DNA of 61,775 nt from Solirubrobacterales bacterium (GTDB lineage Bacteria; Actinomycetota; Thermoleophilia; Solirubrobacterales; Solirubrobacteraceae): positions 1 through 61,775 of the forward strand of contig DAIDJO010000027.1 of assembly GCA_027451345.1 (NCBI GenBank), written 5' to 3'. Shown one piece after another: positions 26,893 through 34,854 of this stretch. The position numbers and the translations under genes were made by a program. Every line of letters begins with the position of its first letter. The first letter of the stretch is position 1. The notes beneath the pieces were generated by a model that saw only the letters and a program-made list of their open reading frames with translations, searched no databases and was not told the origin of the DNA.

Positions 26893-27272
26893 CGCTTGAC
26901 GCCGACCTGCTGATCGCGTTCCTCGATCCAGGGGACGCGCAGCACAAGCGCGCCGTTAAGGAGTTGCGTCCGCGTCTGGCGGCAGGTGACGAGCTGCTCA
27001 TCGCAGCGACGGTCTATGCCGAGGTGATCGTCCGCCCGCTGCAGCAGGGAACAGACGCGACGGTCGACGGCTTCCTGGAAGCAGCGGGCGTTCGGCTGAT
27101 ACCTACTGACCGTTTGATCGCTCGCCGAGCCGCGAGGCTCCGTGCCGACCGGGCCGGGTTGCGCCTTCCGGATGCGATGTCACTCGCGACCGCGTTGGTG
27201 AACGGCGCAACATTGCTCACGCTGGACAAGAAGCTGAACCGGATCGCTCAGCAAGTCGACGGCAACAGCTAA
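26880..27272 (+). CDS. VapC-like PIN-domain ribonuclease toxin
   Basis: The 130-residue PIN protein has the acidic metal-binding residues of the family: Asp at 7 or 9 (ALDADLLIAF), Glu 48 (TVYAEVIV), Asp 98 (LRLPDAMSLATA) and Asp 116 (LTLDKKLN). VapC toxins cut tRNA or rRNA. The GTG start lies within the antitoxin gene, which couples their synthesis. A cassette repeat begins 29 bases after the stop. Confidence 0.92.
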   Translation: MARVALDADLLIAFLDPGDAQHKRAVKELRPRLAAGDELLIAATVYAEVIVRPLQQGTDATVDGFLEAAGVRLIPTDRLIARRAARLRADRAGLRLPDAMSLATALVNGATLLTLDKKLNRIAQQVDGNS

Positions 27273-27301
27273 CGCGACGCTAGTCCCAACGGCCTCGCAT
27301 C

Positions 27302-27362
27302 CCGCGCAAAGGGCGCATCTTGAGGCGCCGCCGGAGATGCCTCAGGGGTGAGCGATGCAGGT
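27302..27362 (+). repeat. 61-bp cassette repeat, copy 6
   Basis: CCGCGCAAAG, the inner pair GCATCT/AGATGC, and GCGATGCAGGT at the end; 61 bases. It is almost identical to copy 18 at 41212, and the similarity continues about 18 bases past the repeat end (AGTCCG, then GTTCGT in both). Confidence 0.85.
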
Positions 27363-27423
27363 GCCAGTCCGGGAGTTCGTGAGTCGATCTGCTCCGGCCG
27401 AGCACTCCGCCAATATCTGGAGG

Positions 27424-27636
27424 GTGAGGCTGAGTCGACATGCACGGAACGAGATGCGTCTGTACGGCATCAGGGTCGAGGACGTCGAAGCGGTGATCGC
27501 CGCGCCGGCCCATCGAGAAGTCGACGAGCGTGGCAACGCACGTTTGACCGCGGACGTCGGCGGAGGGCGCCGTATCCTTGTTGTTGTCGCCGGGGACGAT
27601 CCCAGCTTCGTGATTACTGTCTTTCCCAGGAGTTGA
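27424..27636 (+). CDS. DUF4258-family protein, probable toxin partner
   Basis: From the GTG at 27424 the product has 70 residues and begins RLSRHARNEMRLYGI, the conserved start of DUF4258, followed by VEDVEAVIAAP and the strands RRILVVVAGDDPSFVITVF. The fold is related to RelE-like and BrnT-like toxins. It overlaps nothing and ends one base before the DUF2283 gene, a pairing seen for many TA-like modules. The frame is open to 27355, but that part begins inside the repeat. Confidence 0.75.
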   Translation: MRLSRHARNEMRLYGIRVEDVEAVIAAPAHREVDERGNARLTADVGGGRRILVVVAGDDPSFVITVFPRS

Positions 27637-27637
27637 C

Positions 27638-27928
27638 GTGCAGGCGGATTACGACAGCACTGCCAACGCGATCTCGATCACCATCACCGCTGCCGATCGT
27701 GCCGACCGCAGCGACGAAGTTCATCCGCGCGCGATTGTCGCGCTGCTAGACGAGCAGCCAATTGAGGTGCAGCTCCTGTACCCGGACCTCGGCATCTCCG
27801 AGCCGCTTGCGGCGGTTGCCGACCGCTATGGCTTGGATCATGAGGCGCTGGCTGCAGCCGCGCAATCCGCGCTTGCCGCCCCAGACCGCGTGATCTCTCT
27901 CGAGGTCGCCGCCCGCTCGGCCGCCTGA
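27638..27928 (+). CDS. DUF2283-family protein, probable antitoxin partner
   Basis: The 96-residue protein starts MQADYDSTANAISITI and has the DUF2283 core (DEVHPRAIVALLDEQPIEVQ), followed by an added helical C-terminus with YGLDHEALAAAAQSAL. DUF2283 proteins are common next to DUF4258 genes and are regarded as antitoxin-like. Start is the GTG at 27638 with a weak AGGAGTT site before it. A repeat begins 24 bases after its stop. Confidence 0.75.
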   Translation: MQADYDSTANAISITITAADRADRSDEVHPRAIVALLDEQPIEVQLLYPDLGISEPLAAVADRYGLDHEALAAAAQSALAAPDRVISLEVAARSAA

Positions 27929-27952
27929 GCTCATCGCCACCGGCGCCCCCTT

Positions 27953-28013
27953 CCGCGCATTGCGTGTATCTCGATCCGGACCACGAGTTGAGCGTCGCGA
28001 CGTTGAAGCAGGA
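27953..28013 (+). repeat. 61-bp cassette repeat, copy 7 (divergent)
   Basis: CCGCGCATTG at the start, TATCTCG in the second block, and TTGAAGCAGGA at the end; 61 bases. Length and position between two TA modules support the call although the inner stem is poor. Confidence 0.6.
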
Positions 28014-28038
28014 GTCTGCGAAAAACGCTACCCGACAT

Positions 28039-28057
28039 GGTATGACCTGGTTATACT
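28039..28057 (+). promoter_or_regulatory. Operator/-10 region of the second mazEF-like module
   Basis: GGTATGAC-CTG-GTTATACT is an imperfect palindrome that contains the -10-like TATACT (28052-28057). The antitoxin GTG follows at 28065, 8 bases later, as in the other TA modules of the island. Confidence 0.6.
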
Positions 28058-28064
28058 CGCTGGT

Positions 28065-28301
28065 GTGAAGACCGCGATTTCTTTGCCAGACGAGACCTTC
28101 GAGCGTGTCGAGCGCGCCGCCGCCCAGCTGGGTGTGTCCCGCAGCGAGTTCTTCGCGCGAGCCGCTGAGCGCTGGCTGCACGACCTCGACGATGACCAGA
28201 CCACCGACGCGATCAACGAAGCGCTAGCTGGGATCGAGCAAGACACGGCATTCACCGACGCCGCGGCAGCCGTCCTAGCTCAACGCGCCGACCGAACGTG
28301 A
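28065..28301 (+). CDS. Ribbon-helix-helix antitoxin (MazE-type)
   Basis: The 78-residue protein begins KTAISLPDETFERVERAAAQ, then LGVSRSEFFARAAERWLHDL, an unmistakable ribbon-helix-helix DNA-binding fold, and ends in an acidic tail that would bind the toxin. The GTG at 28065 is chosen because the ribbon strand begins there and a -10 box lies just before it. It overlaps the toxin gene by 4 bases. Confidence 0.88.
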   Translation: MKTAISLPDETFERVERAAAQLGVSRSEFFARAAERWLHDLDDDQTTDAINEALAGIEQDTAFTDAAAAVLAQRADRT

Positions 28302-28648
28302 TCGCCCGCGGAGAGGTTTGGTGGGCTGATCTCGGCCTGCCACGCGGGTCAGCGCCCGCCCTCCGCAGACCCGTTCTGGCCATCAGCGCCGATCAATACA
28401 ACCGCTCACGGCTTCAAACCGTCACGGTCGCGGTCATCACCACCACCCAGCAACTGGCAGGGCTACCGGGCAATGTGATCGTTCCCGCGGACGCGAGCGG
28501 ATTGGAGGAGGACTCGGTGCTGAACGTCACCCAGATCGCCACCATCGACCGCGGCGCGCTCGAGAACAAGATCGGGTCTCTCCCAGACTGGCTGATGGCG
28601 CAGATCGATGCCGGTCTCGCACGCGCGCTCGGGCTCAACCGAGCCTGA
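28298..28648 (+). CDS. MazF-family endoribonuclease toxin
   Basis: The 116-residue protein has the canonical MazF features IARGEVWWADLGLPRGSAPA, RRPVLAISADQYNRSRLQTV, the central PGNVIVPADASGLEEDSVLN and VTQIATIDRGALENKIGSLP. It is closer to chromosomal MazF/PemK than to the one at 19977, so the two modules were acquired separately. A cassette repeat begins 24 bases past the stop. Confidence 0.93.
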   Translation: MIARGEVWWADLGLPRGSAPALRRPVLAISADQYNRSRLQTVTVAVITTTQQLAGLPGNVIVPADASGLEEDSVLNVTQIATIDRGALENKIGSLPDWLMAQIDAGLARALGLNRA

Positions 28649-28672
28649 CCCGCACAAGGCGGTGCGCGAGTT

Positions 28673-28734
28673 CCGCGCATTGCGGGGAAGTCGGCGCGGG
28701 TCCGTGAGATGCCTCAGCGGCGATCGAAGCGGGA
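28673..28734 (+). repeat. 61-bp cassette repeat, copy 8
   Basis: Starts CCGCGCATTG, contains GTGAGATGCCTCAGCGG as in copies 6 and 18, and ends CGAAGCGGGA; 62 bases. The 10 bases before it (GTGCGCGAGTT) are shared with copy 14. Confidence 0.75.
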
Positions 28735-28846
28735 CTCATGTGTGATCCAGTTCGTCGCTTGTCGAGACTGAGCCTCTGTCGGGGGTCGCGACCGCTCCGT
28801 GCACACGCGGGGCCTGAACTGGGCTGCCCGGTATGGTCGCGCGACG

Positions 28847-29523
28847 ATGGCCGACAGCCAGCTACCCGAGCGTCACGTCGTCGTCTTCGATGTTGGCGAG
28901 ACACTGGCTGATGAGACCCGCGCCTGGTCAGAGGCAGCCGATGCGGTGGGTGTCACGGCGTTGACCCTGTTCGGTGCTTTGGGTGCGCTGATTGAGCGCC
29001 GGGCCGACCATCGAGGCGTCTGGGACCTCCTCGGAGTTCAGCGTCCATCTTTGACCAGCGAGATCCTTGCCTCCGATCTCTATCCCGACGCGCTCGACTG
29101 CCTGCGGAAACTGCGCGAGGCGGGCTTCGGGATCGGTCTGGCGGGAAACGAAACCAGCCGCAATCAAGCGAGATGGCGCTGGCTCGCCTTGGTTTGCCTG
29201 TCTCATTCCGCGCGGCTTCAGCGGTGTGGGGAGTGGAGAAGCCGTCGCCCCGCTTCTTTGAGCGCGTGATCGACGCCGCGGGGGTGCCGGCGGAGCGGAT
29301 CGCGTATGTCGGAGACCGCCTCGATAACGACGTGATCCCCGCTAGCAACGCAGGCATGTTCGCCGTATTCCTGAGACGCGGCCCGTGGGGTTATGTCCAT
29401 GCCGCGTGGCCGGAAGTCGGCGAGGCGCACGCGCGGATCGACTCCCTGCACGAACTCCCTGAAGTCGTATCCGACTGGCGTAAGCGAGGCGTTCGCGTCA
29501 CGACTGCGTCCGAGCGGCAGTAA
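28847..29523 (+). pseudogene. HAD-superfamily hydrolase, frameshifted
   Basis: The first part (28847 to about 29165) has HAD motif I as VVFDVGETLADETRAW and a cap region ending GFGIGLAGNETSRNQ. The rest lies in another frame from about 29173 to 29523 and carries WGVEKPSPRFFERVIDAAG (motif III lysine) and the motif IV block IAYVGDRLDNDVIPASNAGM. Joined, they make one complete phosphatase of about 225 residues, so one base was gained or lost near 29160-29175. The variant motif I has Glu at the position of the second Asp. An unnoticed sequencing error would give the same picture. Confidence 0.75.
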
Positions 29524-29560
29524 CGCGATCTTCGCCGCCCGACTCAAGGCGGCCCGCGTA

Positions 29561-29600
29561 CCGCGCAAGGCGTGCATGTTGGTCGGGTGCGGGCAGGTGC
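29561..29600 (+). repeat. Cassette repeat, copy 9 (5' part only)
   Basis: CCGCGCAAGG followed by CGTGCATGTTGG matches the first half of the family. The conserved 3' end is not found at the expected distance, so this copy is truncated or decayed. Confidence 0.4.
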
Positions 29601-29716
29601 GTTTCGCGGCATAGGAACGCGAGCTCACCGTCGGCTCCCGGCCCGGCAGCGCAGCAGCTTCGGCTCCCCCGGGGCGCGAAATGAGTCCCGGGACTCGAGC
29701 GCCGGTCAGATGGAGT

Positions 29717-30475
29717 TCAGCCAGCGGTCGTGCTCGTATAGGCGCTGGTAGGCGTGCTGGTCGGATTAACCGGTACGAACTGGTAGATCGGGGTTCCGTT
29801 GATTGTTCTGCCGGTGTTCTGCAGGGTGTAGGCGGTGGTCGCGAAGCAGCTTGGGACCGGGGGCTTGATCGATTCGACCACCATTGCGACCTCGCCGTTT
29901 GGCAGCTGCTCGGCTGCGACGACGTCCGTGTACCCCTGCTGCACGCTGCTGGTGCCGATCGTGATGGTGTCGGTGGCGGTGGTGTGCGGATACACCATCA
30001 TCGTGTCGCCGAGCGCCGGGCTGCCGGTGGCACAGTTCGCTTGCACCGGGACGATCTTCGTATCGGCACCGATGGCGGCGAGCCGCGCGTTGAGCGCGGG
30101 GACAGCGGTTGCGAGGTCGTGGATTGTGACGGTGATGGTGCCGTCAGAGTTCTGGGTCACCGCGTAGGCGGGTTGCGTGGCGGGGGCGGCGAGTATGACC
30201 ACCGCGATCACCGCCGCCAGAATGGCGATGCCACTGCCTAAGAACATCGTCGGGCGTCGTGCAAGGCCAGAACGGCCGGCCATCCGGCCACGTCGGACCT
30301 GATAGCCCTCAGCCCGGCGGCGGTGCCTGATGCTCAAGAAACCTGGCACTGTCGAGAGTCGAGCAGAGACGGGTGGCAGCGCGTGTTCAGCCACTGCGTC
30401 CGACGCGGGCGGGAGCGGTCCGCTGTTGGCGGCGTGGCGCAGCTCGGCGCCGAGACGATCGATGAAATCAGGCAT
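29717..30475 (-). CDS. Anti-sigma-factor-like single-span membrane protein
   Basis: The 252-residue protein has an N-terminal helical segment MPDFIDRLGAELRHAA of the kind that contacts sigma factors, a membrane span at about residues 77-97 (GSGIAILAAVIAVVILAAPA), and an extracytoplasmic Thr-rich domain with two cysteines. It is encoded directly behind, and overlapping by 8 bases, an ECF sigma factor gene. Role as anti-sigma factor is inferred from context and topology; no zinc-binding HxxxCxxC motif is visible. Confidence 0.65.
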   Translation of the reverse strand: MPDFIDRLGAELRHAANSGPLPPASDAVAEHALPPVSARLSTVPGFLSIRHRRRAEGYQVRRGRMAGRSGLARRPTMFLGSGIAILAAVIAVVILAAPATQPAYAVTQNSDGTITVTIHDLATAVPALNARLAAIGADTKIVPVQANCATGSPALGDTMMVYPHTTATDTITIGTSSVQQGYTDVVAAEQLPNGEVAMVVESIKPPVPSCFATTAYTLQNTGRTINGTPIYQFVPVNPTSTPTSAYTSTTAG

Positions 30476-31055
30476 GTCCGTTGGCCTCCATTGCGCGTCG
30501 CAGAACCCCGAGAGCGCGGCTAACGCGCTTCCTTACAACAGCTTCCGAGCAGCTCATCTCGGCTGCGATCTCGCTGTACTCACGCTCGTCCAGCACACGA
30601 GCGCGTAGAGCCTCGAACTGGTCAGGCTCAAGCGTGGAGGCCAGGACCCGCACGAGGTCCGTCTCCGCCGAGATCTCCTCAAGTCGCTCGAGATCACGGT
30701 CGTCCAACACGATCGGCTGCATCGCAAGACGTCGACGGGCACGATCATCCACACGACCGCGGCGCTGGCTGTCAATCAGCAGGTTCCGTGCCGTGACCAG
30801 CAGCCACGCGATCGGGACCGGCGGCAACGCCTGCTGCGGGTTCCTAACCAGCTCAAGGAGCGTCGCGAACGTCTCGGCCATCAAGTCGGCGGCCAGCTCC
30901 GGCTGTGGTACGCGCCTTGCCAGAAACGCCAACACAACCGCGTGGTGGCGGCGGTACAGGACCTCGAACGAGTCGCCAGCTCCGCCCCGGGCCTCCTCAA
31001 GCAACCGCAGGTCCGCTTTGGTATCGGGATGTCCCTCCGCGTGCTCGTTCGGCAT
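30468..31055 (-). CDS. ECF-type RNA polymerase sigma factor
   Basis: The 195-residue protein has sigma region 2 (FEVLYRRHHAVVLAFLARRV, LAADLMAETFATLLELV, IAWLLVTARNLLIDSQRRGR) and region 4 (LEPDQFEALRARVLDEREYS, EIAAEMSCSEAVVRKRVSRA). It would direct transcription in response to an extracytoplasmic signal passed on by the overlapping membrane partner. Alone with that partner in its repeat-bounded unit. Confidence 0.92.
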   Translation of the reverse strand: MPNEHAEGHPDTKADLRLLEEARGGAGDSFEVLYRRHHAVVLAFLARRVPQPELAADLMAETFATLLELVRNPQQALPPVPIAWLLVTARNLLIDSQRRGRVDDRARRRLAMQPIVLDDRDLERLEEISAETDLVRVLASTLEPDQFEALRARVLDEREYSEIAAEMSCSEAVVRKRVSRALGVLRRAMEANGHA

Positions 31056-31161
31056 TCACAGATCTAAACGAAGACCCACCCCGATTTGTGACCGACCCGG
31101 CCCTGGCAGTGATCAGCGGCCCCTGCCACAAAGAATCGGCGCGACGTCACGCTAACGCAAC

Positions 31162-31222
31162 CCGCGCAATCCAGGTGCTTTGGCACGACCGTCAGGATGC
31201 ACGTCTCGAGGGCAATGCGGGT
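31162..31222 (+). repeat. 61-bp cassette repeat, copy 10
   Basis: CCGCGCAATC at the start and GCAATGCGGGT at the end, exactly 61 bases. The flanks AACCCGC and GCGGGT are complementary, giving a terminal stem. It lies upstream of a minus-strand sigma gene and upstream of a plus-strand TA module. Confidence 0.75.
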
Positions 31223-31270
31223 CGCTGGCGCCGAGAGGGGATCGTCGGTGGGTGCGCTGTGCCGCCTGAT

Positions 31271-31287
31271 GACATACAATGTGTGTC
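31271..31287 (+). promoter_or_regulatory. Operator/-10 region of the DUF1778-GNAT module
   Basis: GACATAC-AAT-GTGTGTC is an inverted repeat with one mismatch. It contains the -10-like TACAAT (31275-31280), and the antitoxin ATG follows at 31291. Confidence 0.6.
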
Positions 31288-31290
31288 GCT

Positions 31291-31557
31291 ATGAGGACTG
31301 CGCGGATGAACCTGCGGCTCGCTGAAGAGGCGGATGACCGGATCCGGCGTGCGGCCGCCGTTTCTGGCGTGAGCACGAGTGCGTTCGTGGAGCGTGCGGC
31401 GTCTGTGGCCGCCGACATGGTGCTGGCTGATCGACGTGAGTTCGTTCTTGATTCCGTGGACTGGGATCGCTTCGTTGCAGAGCTGGATCGCCCGGCGAAG
31501 GATCTGCCAGAGCTGCGGCGCGGTCGTGAGCTTCGTGATCGTCTGATCACGCCTTGA
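31291..31557 (+). CDS. DUF1778 (TacA/AtaR-type) ribbon-helix-helix antitoxin
   Basis: The 88-residue protein has the DUF1778 pattern: NLRLAEEADDRIRRAAAVSG, VSTSAFVERAASVAAD, then DRREFVLDSVDWDRFVAELD, the segment that wraps the GNAT toxin, and a C-terminal DLPELRRGRELRDRL. The ATG at 31291 follows a palindromic -10 region. It overlaps the toxin gene by 4 bases. Confidence 0.92.
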   Translation: MRTARMNLRLAEEADDRIRRAAAVSGVSTSAFVERAASVAADMVLADRREFVLDSVDWDRFVAELDRPAKDLPELRRGRELRDRLITP

Positions 31558-32051
31558 GCGAACTTCGGATCGGTCCGCTCGAGCGCGTTCACCTACTGGA
31601 TGCGTTCGACAGTGGCGCCGACGAGCTTGATCGTTGGTTGCACCGGTTCGCCCGGATCGCCGACGGCGCTGGCACCGCCAAGACCTACGTTTTAACCAGC
31701 GGCAACCGGGTGCTTGGCTATTACGCGCTGACGCCTGCGGCGGTTAGCCGAGAGGAACTTCCCGAACGGCACGCCAGAGGCATGCCCGCTCATCCGATCG
31801 CTGTGATCCTGCTCGCACGCCTTGCGGTCGACAGGTCCCTGCAGGGACAGGGATACGGACGTGCACTGATGGCCGACGCCTCCATCCGCACGCTCCAGGC
31901 CGCCGATCTCGTCGGCGCACGCGCGATGCTCGTCCACGCACGAGACGAACAAGCCGCCGGCTTCTACGAGCGCCTTGGATTCACCCGCTCACCCACCGAC
32001 GCGCTGCACCTCATGGTCCTCATCAAAGACCTCCGCCGCACGTTTGGCTGA
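31554..32051 (+). CDS. GNAT toxin of the TacT/AtaT type
   Basis: The 165-residue acetyltransferase has the features of tRNA-acetylating toxins: an N-terminal FDSGADELDRWLHRFARI, YVLTSGNRVLGYYALTPAAV, the acetyl-CoA loop VDRSLQGQGYGRALMADASI, and EQAAGFYERLGFTRSP near the end. TacT-like toxins acetylate the amino group of aminoacyl-tRNA and stop translation. TTG start, overlapping the antitoxin gene. A repeat begins 19 bases after the stop. Confidence 0.92.
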   Translation: MSELRIGPLERVHLLDAFDSGADELDRWLHRFARIADGAGTAKTYVLTSGNRVLGYYALTPAAVSREELPERHARGMPAHPIAVILLARLAVDRSLQGQGYGRALMADASIRTLQAADLVGARAMLVHARDEQAAGFYERLGFTRSPTDALHLMVLIKDLRRTFG

Positions 32052-32070
32052 TAGCCCAACGCCCTGCTGG

Positions 32071-32131
32071 CCGCGCGAAGCGCGTGCCTCGAAGTGGTCG
32101 GCGGGATGCCCGTTGTGTGAGGGATGCGGGT
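32071..32131 (+). repeat. 61-bp cassette repeat, copy 11
   Basis: CCGCGCGAAG at the start, GTGTGAGGGATGCGGGT at the end; exactly 61 bases. Preceded by GCCCAACGCC, which happens to fit an integron RYYYAAC box. Confidence 0.75.
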
Positions 32132-32148
32132 GCCGCGGTGTCATCCAT

Positions 32149-32694
32149 CTAGTGGCGGAGCGCTGCTGGGGACTCGCGACGATCGGATGAGGCCTTCGAT
32201 CGAGCGGGAGGCCGCGGCTCGTCGGCTTCAAGCGGCTGGCTGAGTTCTAGGAGGAGCTCTTTGAGCTGGCTGAATCGGTCTTGGCCGAGTCGCGCCTGCC
32301 AGTCGCGCTCGACTTCGCTGACAGCGTCACGGACCGCATGAGCGGCCCGTATACCCCGGTCGGTGAGGGCGATACGTTTTGCTCGGCCGTCACCGGCGTC
32401 CGGGCGTCGCTCGAGGTATCCGAGCGCTTCGAGCTGACCGAGGAGGTAGTTGGCAGCCTGCTTGCTCATGCCTCGTCGGGCGGCGAGCTCGGAGGGCCGG
32501 AGGCCCTGTGGGCCGGGGTAGAGCAAGAGGTTCATGTGGGCCATATCGACGTCATCGAAGCCCTCAGCGTGCAGCCGCTCGAGCATGCGGCGCACAACCT
32601 GCTCCCACGGTATCCGCAGGAGCGCGCCGATCATCGGCGGACCGAAGTCCTCCTCCGGGGCAGTAAAGGCACTTGACTTTGTTTGCTCTTCCAT
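32149..32694 (-). CDS. MarR-family transcriptional regulator
   Basis: The 181-residue protein has a MarR winged helix (LRPSELAARRGMSKQAANYL, LGQLEALGYLERRPDAGDGR, about residues 65-110) between dimerisation helices. It is divergent from a cupin gene, and an inverted repeat lies over the intergenic region and its own start. The pair probably forms a self-contained sensor-enzyme unit. Confidence 0.88.
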   Translation of the reverse strand: MEEQTKSSAFTAPEEDFGPPMIGALLRIPWEQVVRRMLERLHAEGFDDVDMAHMNLLLYPGPQGLRPSELAARRGMSKQAANYLLGQLEALGYLERRPDAGDGRAKRIALTDRGIRAAHAVRDAVSEVERDWQARLGQDRFSQLKELLLELSQPLEADEPRPPARSKASSDRRESPAALRH

Positions 32695-32705
32695 ATACAG
32701 TCAAG
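32672..32705. promoter_or_regulatory. Probable MarR operator
   Basis: CTTGACT (32672-32678) and its exact complement AGTCAAG (32699-32705) frame the marR start codon, and AAGGCACTTTAC repeats part of the left flank. Position and symmetry fit autoregulation and control of the divergent cupin gene. Confidence 0.5.
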
Positions 32706-32739
32706 GCACTTTACCATCCTGAGTCCTGGAGACGACCAC

Positions 32740-33180
32740 ATGACGACCAGCACGCATGAGGAGATCCTGATCGGCGGAATGGCGATCCATCCCCGGATCG
32801 AGCCCGCTGAAAGTGACGGCGTAATCGCGATCCACGAATTCGAGGTCCCGGCCGGCATGAGCCTGGCCGTCCCTCACAGCCACGACGCCTACGAGGAGAC
32901 GATCTACGGCATCAAGGGAACAGTGACGTTCACCGTCGAGGGCATCGCTCACGACGTCGAACCTGGCGACACTCTCTTCATCCACCGCGGCGCGATCCAC
33001 ACGTTCGCCAACAACGGCGAGGTCAATGCCGCCGCGCTTGCGATCATCACCCCAGGCCTGCTCGGCGCCGACTACTTTCGGGAGGTCGCAGCCGTCATCG
33101 ACGCCGCAGCCGGCGGCCCACCCGACCTAGCCGCTATCGCTGATGTGATGCGCCGCCATGGACTCACCCCGGCCATCTAG
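32740..33180 (+). CDS. Cupin-domain protein
   Basis: The 146-residue protein has both cupin motifs: PHSHDAYEETIYGIKGTV (two His, Glu; about residues 48-65) and PGDTLFIHRGAIHTFAN (His; about 82-98), so a metal site is complete. A C-terminal helix with a conserved YFREVAAVID is typical of quercetinase-like single-cupin proteins. The ATG at 32740 is chosen for its GGAGACG site; it is divergent from marR. Confidence 0.85.
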   Translation: MTTSTHEEILIGGMAIHPRIEPAESDGVIAIHEFEVPAGMSLAVPHSHDAYEETIYGIKGTVTFTVEGIAHDVEPGDTLFIHRGAIHTFANNGEVNAAALAIITPGLLGADYFREVAAVIDAAAGGPPDLAAIADVMRRHGLTPAI

Positions 33181-33269
33181 AGCCATCGCAGCCACGCTTT
33201 CCCCCGGGTCCTGAGGCCATCGAGAAACCCACGGAAGGGATCCGCCCGCTGGTGTTGCCACACTCACGC

Positions 33270-33330
33270 GCGCGCAAATGAAGCATCTCAGCGCACCACT
33301 CGAGACACCTCTGCGGTGATGATTGCGGGT
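33270..33330 (+). repeat. 61-bp cassette repeat, copy 12
   Basis: Starts GCGCGCAAAT, contains GCATCTC and CGAGACACCTC, ends GGTGATGATTGCGGGT; exactly 61 bases. Confidence 0.78.
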
Positions 33331-33725
33331 CTGGCGCCGCGATCGCATGCGTTGCGCTTGTAGCGGTTCGGGCAGGCGACCCGAGAAAAGCGTTCGTTCC
33401 GGCCGTTCCACGGCCGGAACGGCCGGAACGGCCGAGCGCTGGGTGGGGGTGCGGTGCGTCGCTGTCGCGGCATGGTGTCGGAATCGAACAGTCGTGCGGG
33501 TGCTCGGCGATTCTTCGAGCCAGACCCGAGGATGGGTGCTTCTTGGAAGAATCGACCGGGGCTGCGTCGATTCTTCGACTGGAGCATGTTGTTGCTGCCG
33601 CCGGGGGGTGAGCCGCTGGCCGGCCCGCGCCGGCCAGCGCCGGCCGGGCCCCAACGCGTGTGGGTGAGCGCTCGGCCGTGCAGGGGTCGCCGGCCCACGA
33701 CGGCGCCACGCCACCGGAACGCATT

Positions 33726-33786
33726 CCGCGCGAAGCTGGCATCTCGACGCACGGCCCGAGACACCTCTCCGGTGATGAATGCGGGT
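33726..33786 (+). repeat. 61-bp cassette repeat, copy 13
   Basis: CCGCGCGAAG, inner stem TCTCG (positions 17-21) with CGAGA (32-36), end GATGAATGCGGGT; exactly 61 bases. CGCATTC just before it pairs with GAATGCG at its end, lengthening the outer stem. Confidence 0.85.
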
Positions 33787-33900
33787 TCGGCATCGTGATC
33801 GCCTGCGTGGCAACGCGATCGTCGCGAACCGGACGCCGAGACGAGTGCTTCGAGCGAAAGCCGCCGCGATCACCGCCCTGCGCGATAGGCTCCGCAGCGG

Positions 33901-34260
33901 ATGCCTAGGGGACGCGCTCTCTATGTGCTCTTCGTAGCCACGGCTGCCGCTCAGCTCGGTGCTCTCGTGGTTGTCGGCGATACGCAATTCAACAAGGGCG
34001 GCGGCATCGTTCTCATGGGCATCCTCGCGGCTTGGCTCGGACGTCGCTCGCGCGTTGCATGGTGGCTGTTCGTCGTTGGCAACGCATGGCTGCTCCTGGG
34101 CAGCGGTCTGCTGTTGCTAGGGGGCGGTCACGTGATCTGGGGGAACGCGATCGCCATAACACTCGGGTCGGCTGGGCAGCTGGCGATTCTCCTGTCCCGT
34201 CCGATGCGCGCGTGGGTCAGGCCACCAACTGACGACGTGGGCCGTGCGGTCCCGGCGTAG
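33901..34260 (+). CDS. Small membrane protein with four transmembrane segments
   Basis: The 119-residue protein has four hydrophobic stretches (starting near residues 7, 34, 52 and 80), including LYVLFVATAAAQLGALVVVG and WWLFVVGNAWLLLGSGLLLL, and a short basic end. No family recognised. It is the sole gene in its unit. Confidence 0.6.
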   Translation: MPRGRALYVLFVATAAAQLGALVVVGDTQFNKGGGIVLMGILAAWLGRRSRVAWWLFVVGNAWLLLGSGLLLLGGGHVIWGNAIAITLGSAGQLAILLSRPMRAWVRPPTDDVGRAVPA

Positions 34261-34472
34261 ATTCACTGTCTCGCGCTTAGAACGAAAGGCGCCAGTCAGG
34301 CAAGGTCGAGAGTCGCGATCGCAACGCCACGCTTTGCGCATTCTCCTCGGAGGAGCGATGTCAGCTGGCGTGGTGGGCGTCGCGTCTGCGATCGGGCGAA
34401 GGTTGATCCGGACCTGCTGTCCGCCTGGGTGGGGATGATCCGAGCATCGGAACTCTGGAACATGATCAGCAG

Positions 34473-34838
34473 TTGCTCTGGTCGACCAGCGATGACCGGC
34501 AGCTGATGCCGCCGGAGCGGCAGTTGCTTGAGCAGATCGCCGCCGGCGAGCTCGATCCGCAGCTCATTGCGATCGCGGACGCCGTCGAGGCGCGCCTCGA
34601 GCTGCTGCACACGGTCCGCGCCGCGAACGCGCTCGCCGAGCTCTCCGTCGGCGACGCGGTGATGTTCACCGCGAGGGTTCGCCCTCGGTATCTCGAGCAC
34701 GAGCTTGCTGTCATCGAAGCGCTTGACGATCGCTCGGTGACCGTCCGACTTTGGCGACCCGTTGGACGGTTCAGAGACGGAACCGTGCGCTGCCCGCCGT
34801 TGGCGCTGCGCAAGCTCTCGACGCAGCCGCAAGACTGA
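34473..34838 (+). CDS. Hypothetical protein
   Basis: The 121-residue soluble protein contains LMPPERQLLEQIAAGELDP and LAELSVGDAVMFTARVRPRY. Start is uncertain: a TTG at 34473 is used, but the same frame is open and looks coding from about 34407 without an ATG or GTG, so the true start may be non-canonical or the 5' end missing. No family recognised. A repeat begins 16 bases after its stop, as for other plus-strand genes of the array. Confidence 0.55.
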   Translation: MLWSTSDDRQLMPPERQLLEQIAAGELDPQLIAIADAVEARLELLHTVRAANALAELSVGDAVMFTARVRPRYLEHELAVIEALDDRSVTVRLWRPVGRFRDGTVRCPPLALRKLSTQPQD

Positions 34839-34854
34839 GGCTCCTGCGCGAGTT

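Larger units (their letters stand above)
33181..33900. other. 720-base stretch without a convincing gene; two cassette repeats and a hairpin
   Basis: Cassette repeats 12 and 13 lie here, enclosing about 395 bases with no reading frame I trust. That inner segment contains a perfect hairpin (GTTCCGGCC at 33396, seven-base loop, GGCCGGAAC at 33412), a tandem repeat of the right arm at 33421, and CGATTCTTCGA twice (about 33508 and 33567). It looks like a non-coding cassette or one whose gene has decayed. Confidence 0.55.

Noticed and set aside
28847..29523. Programmed ribosomal frameshift in the HAD gene
   Set aside because: No slippery sequence or pseudoknot is visible at the junction; mutation or sequencing error is simpler.
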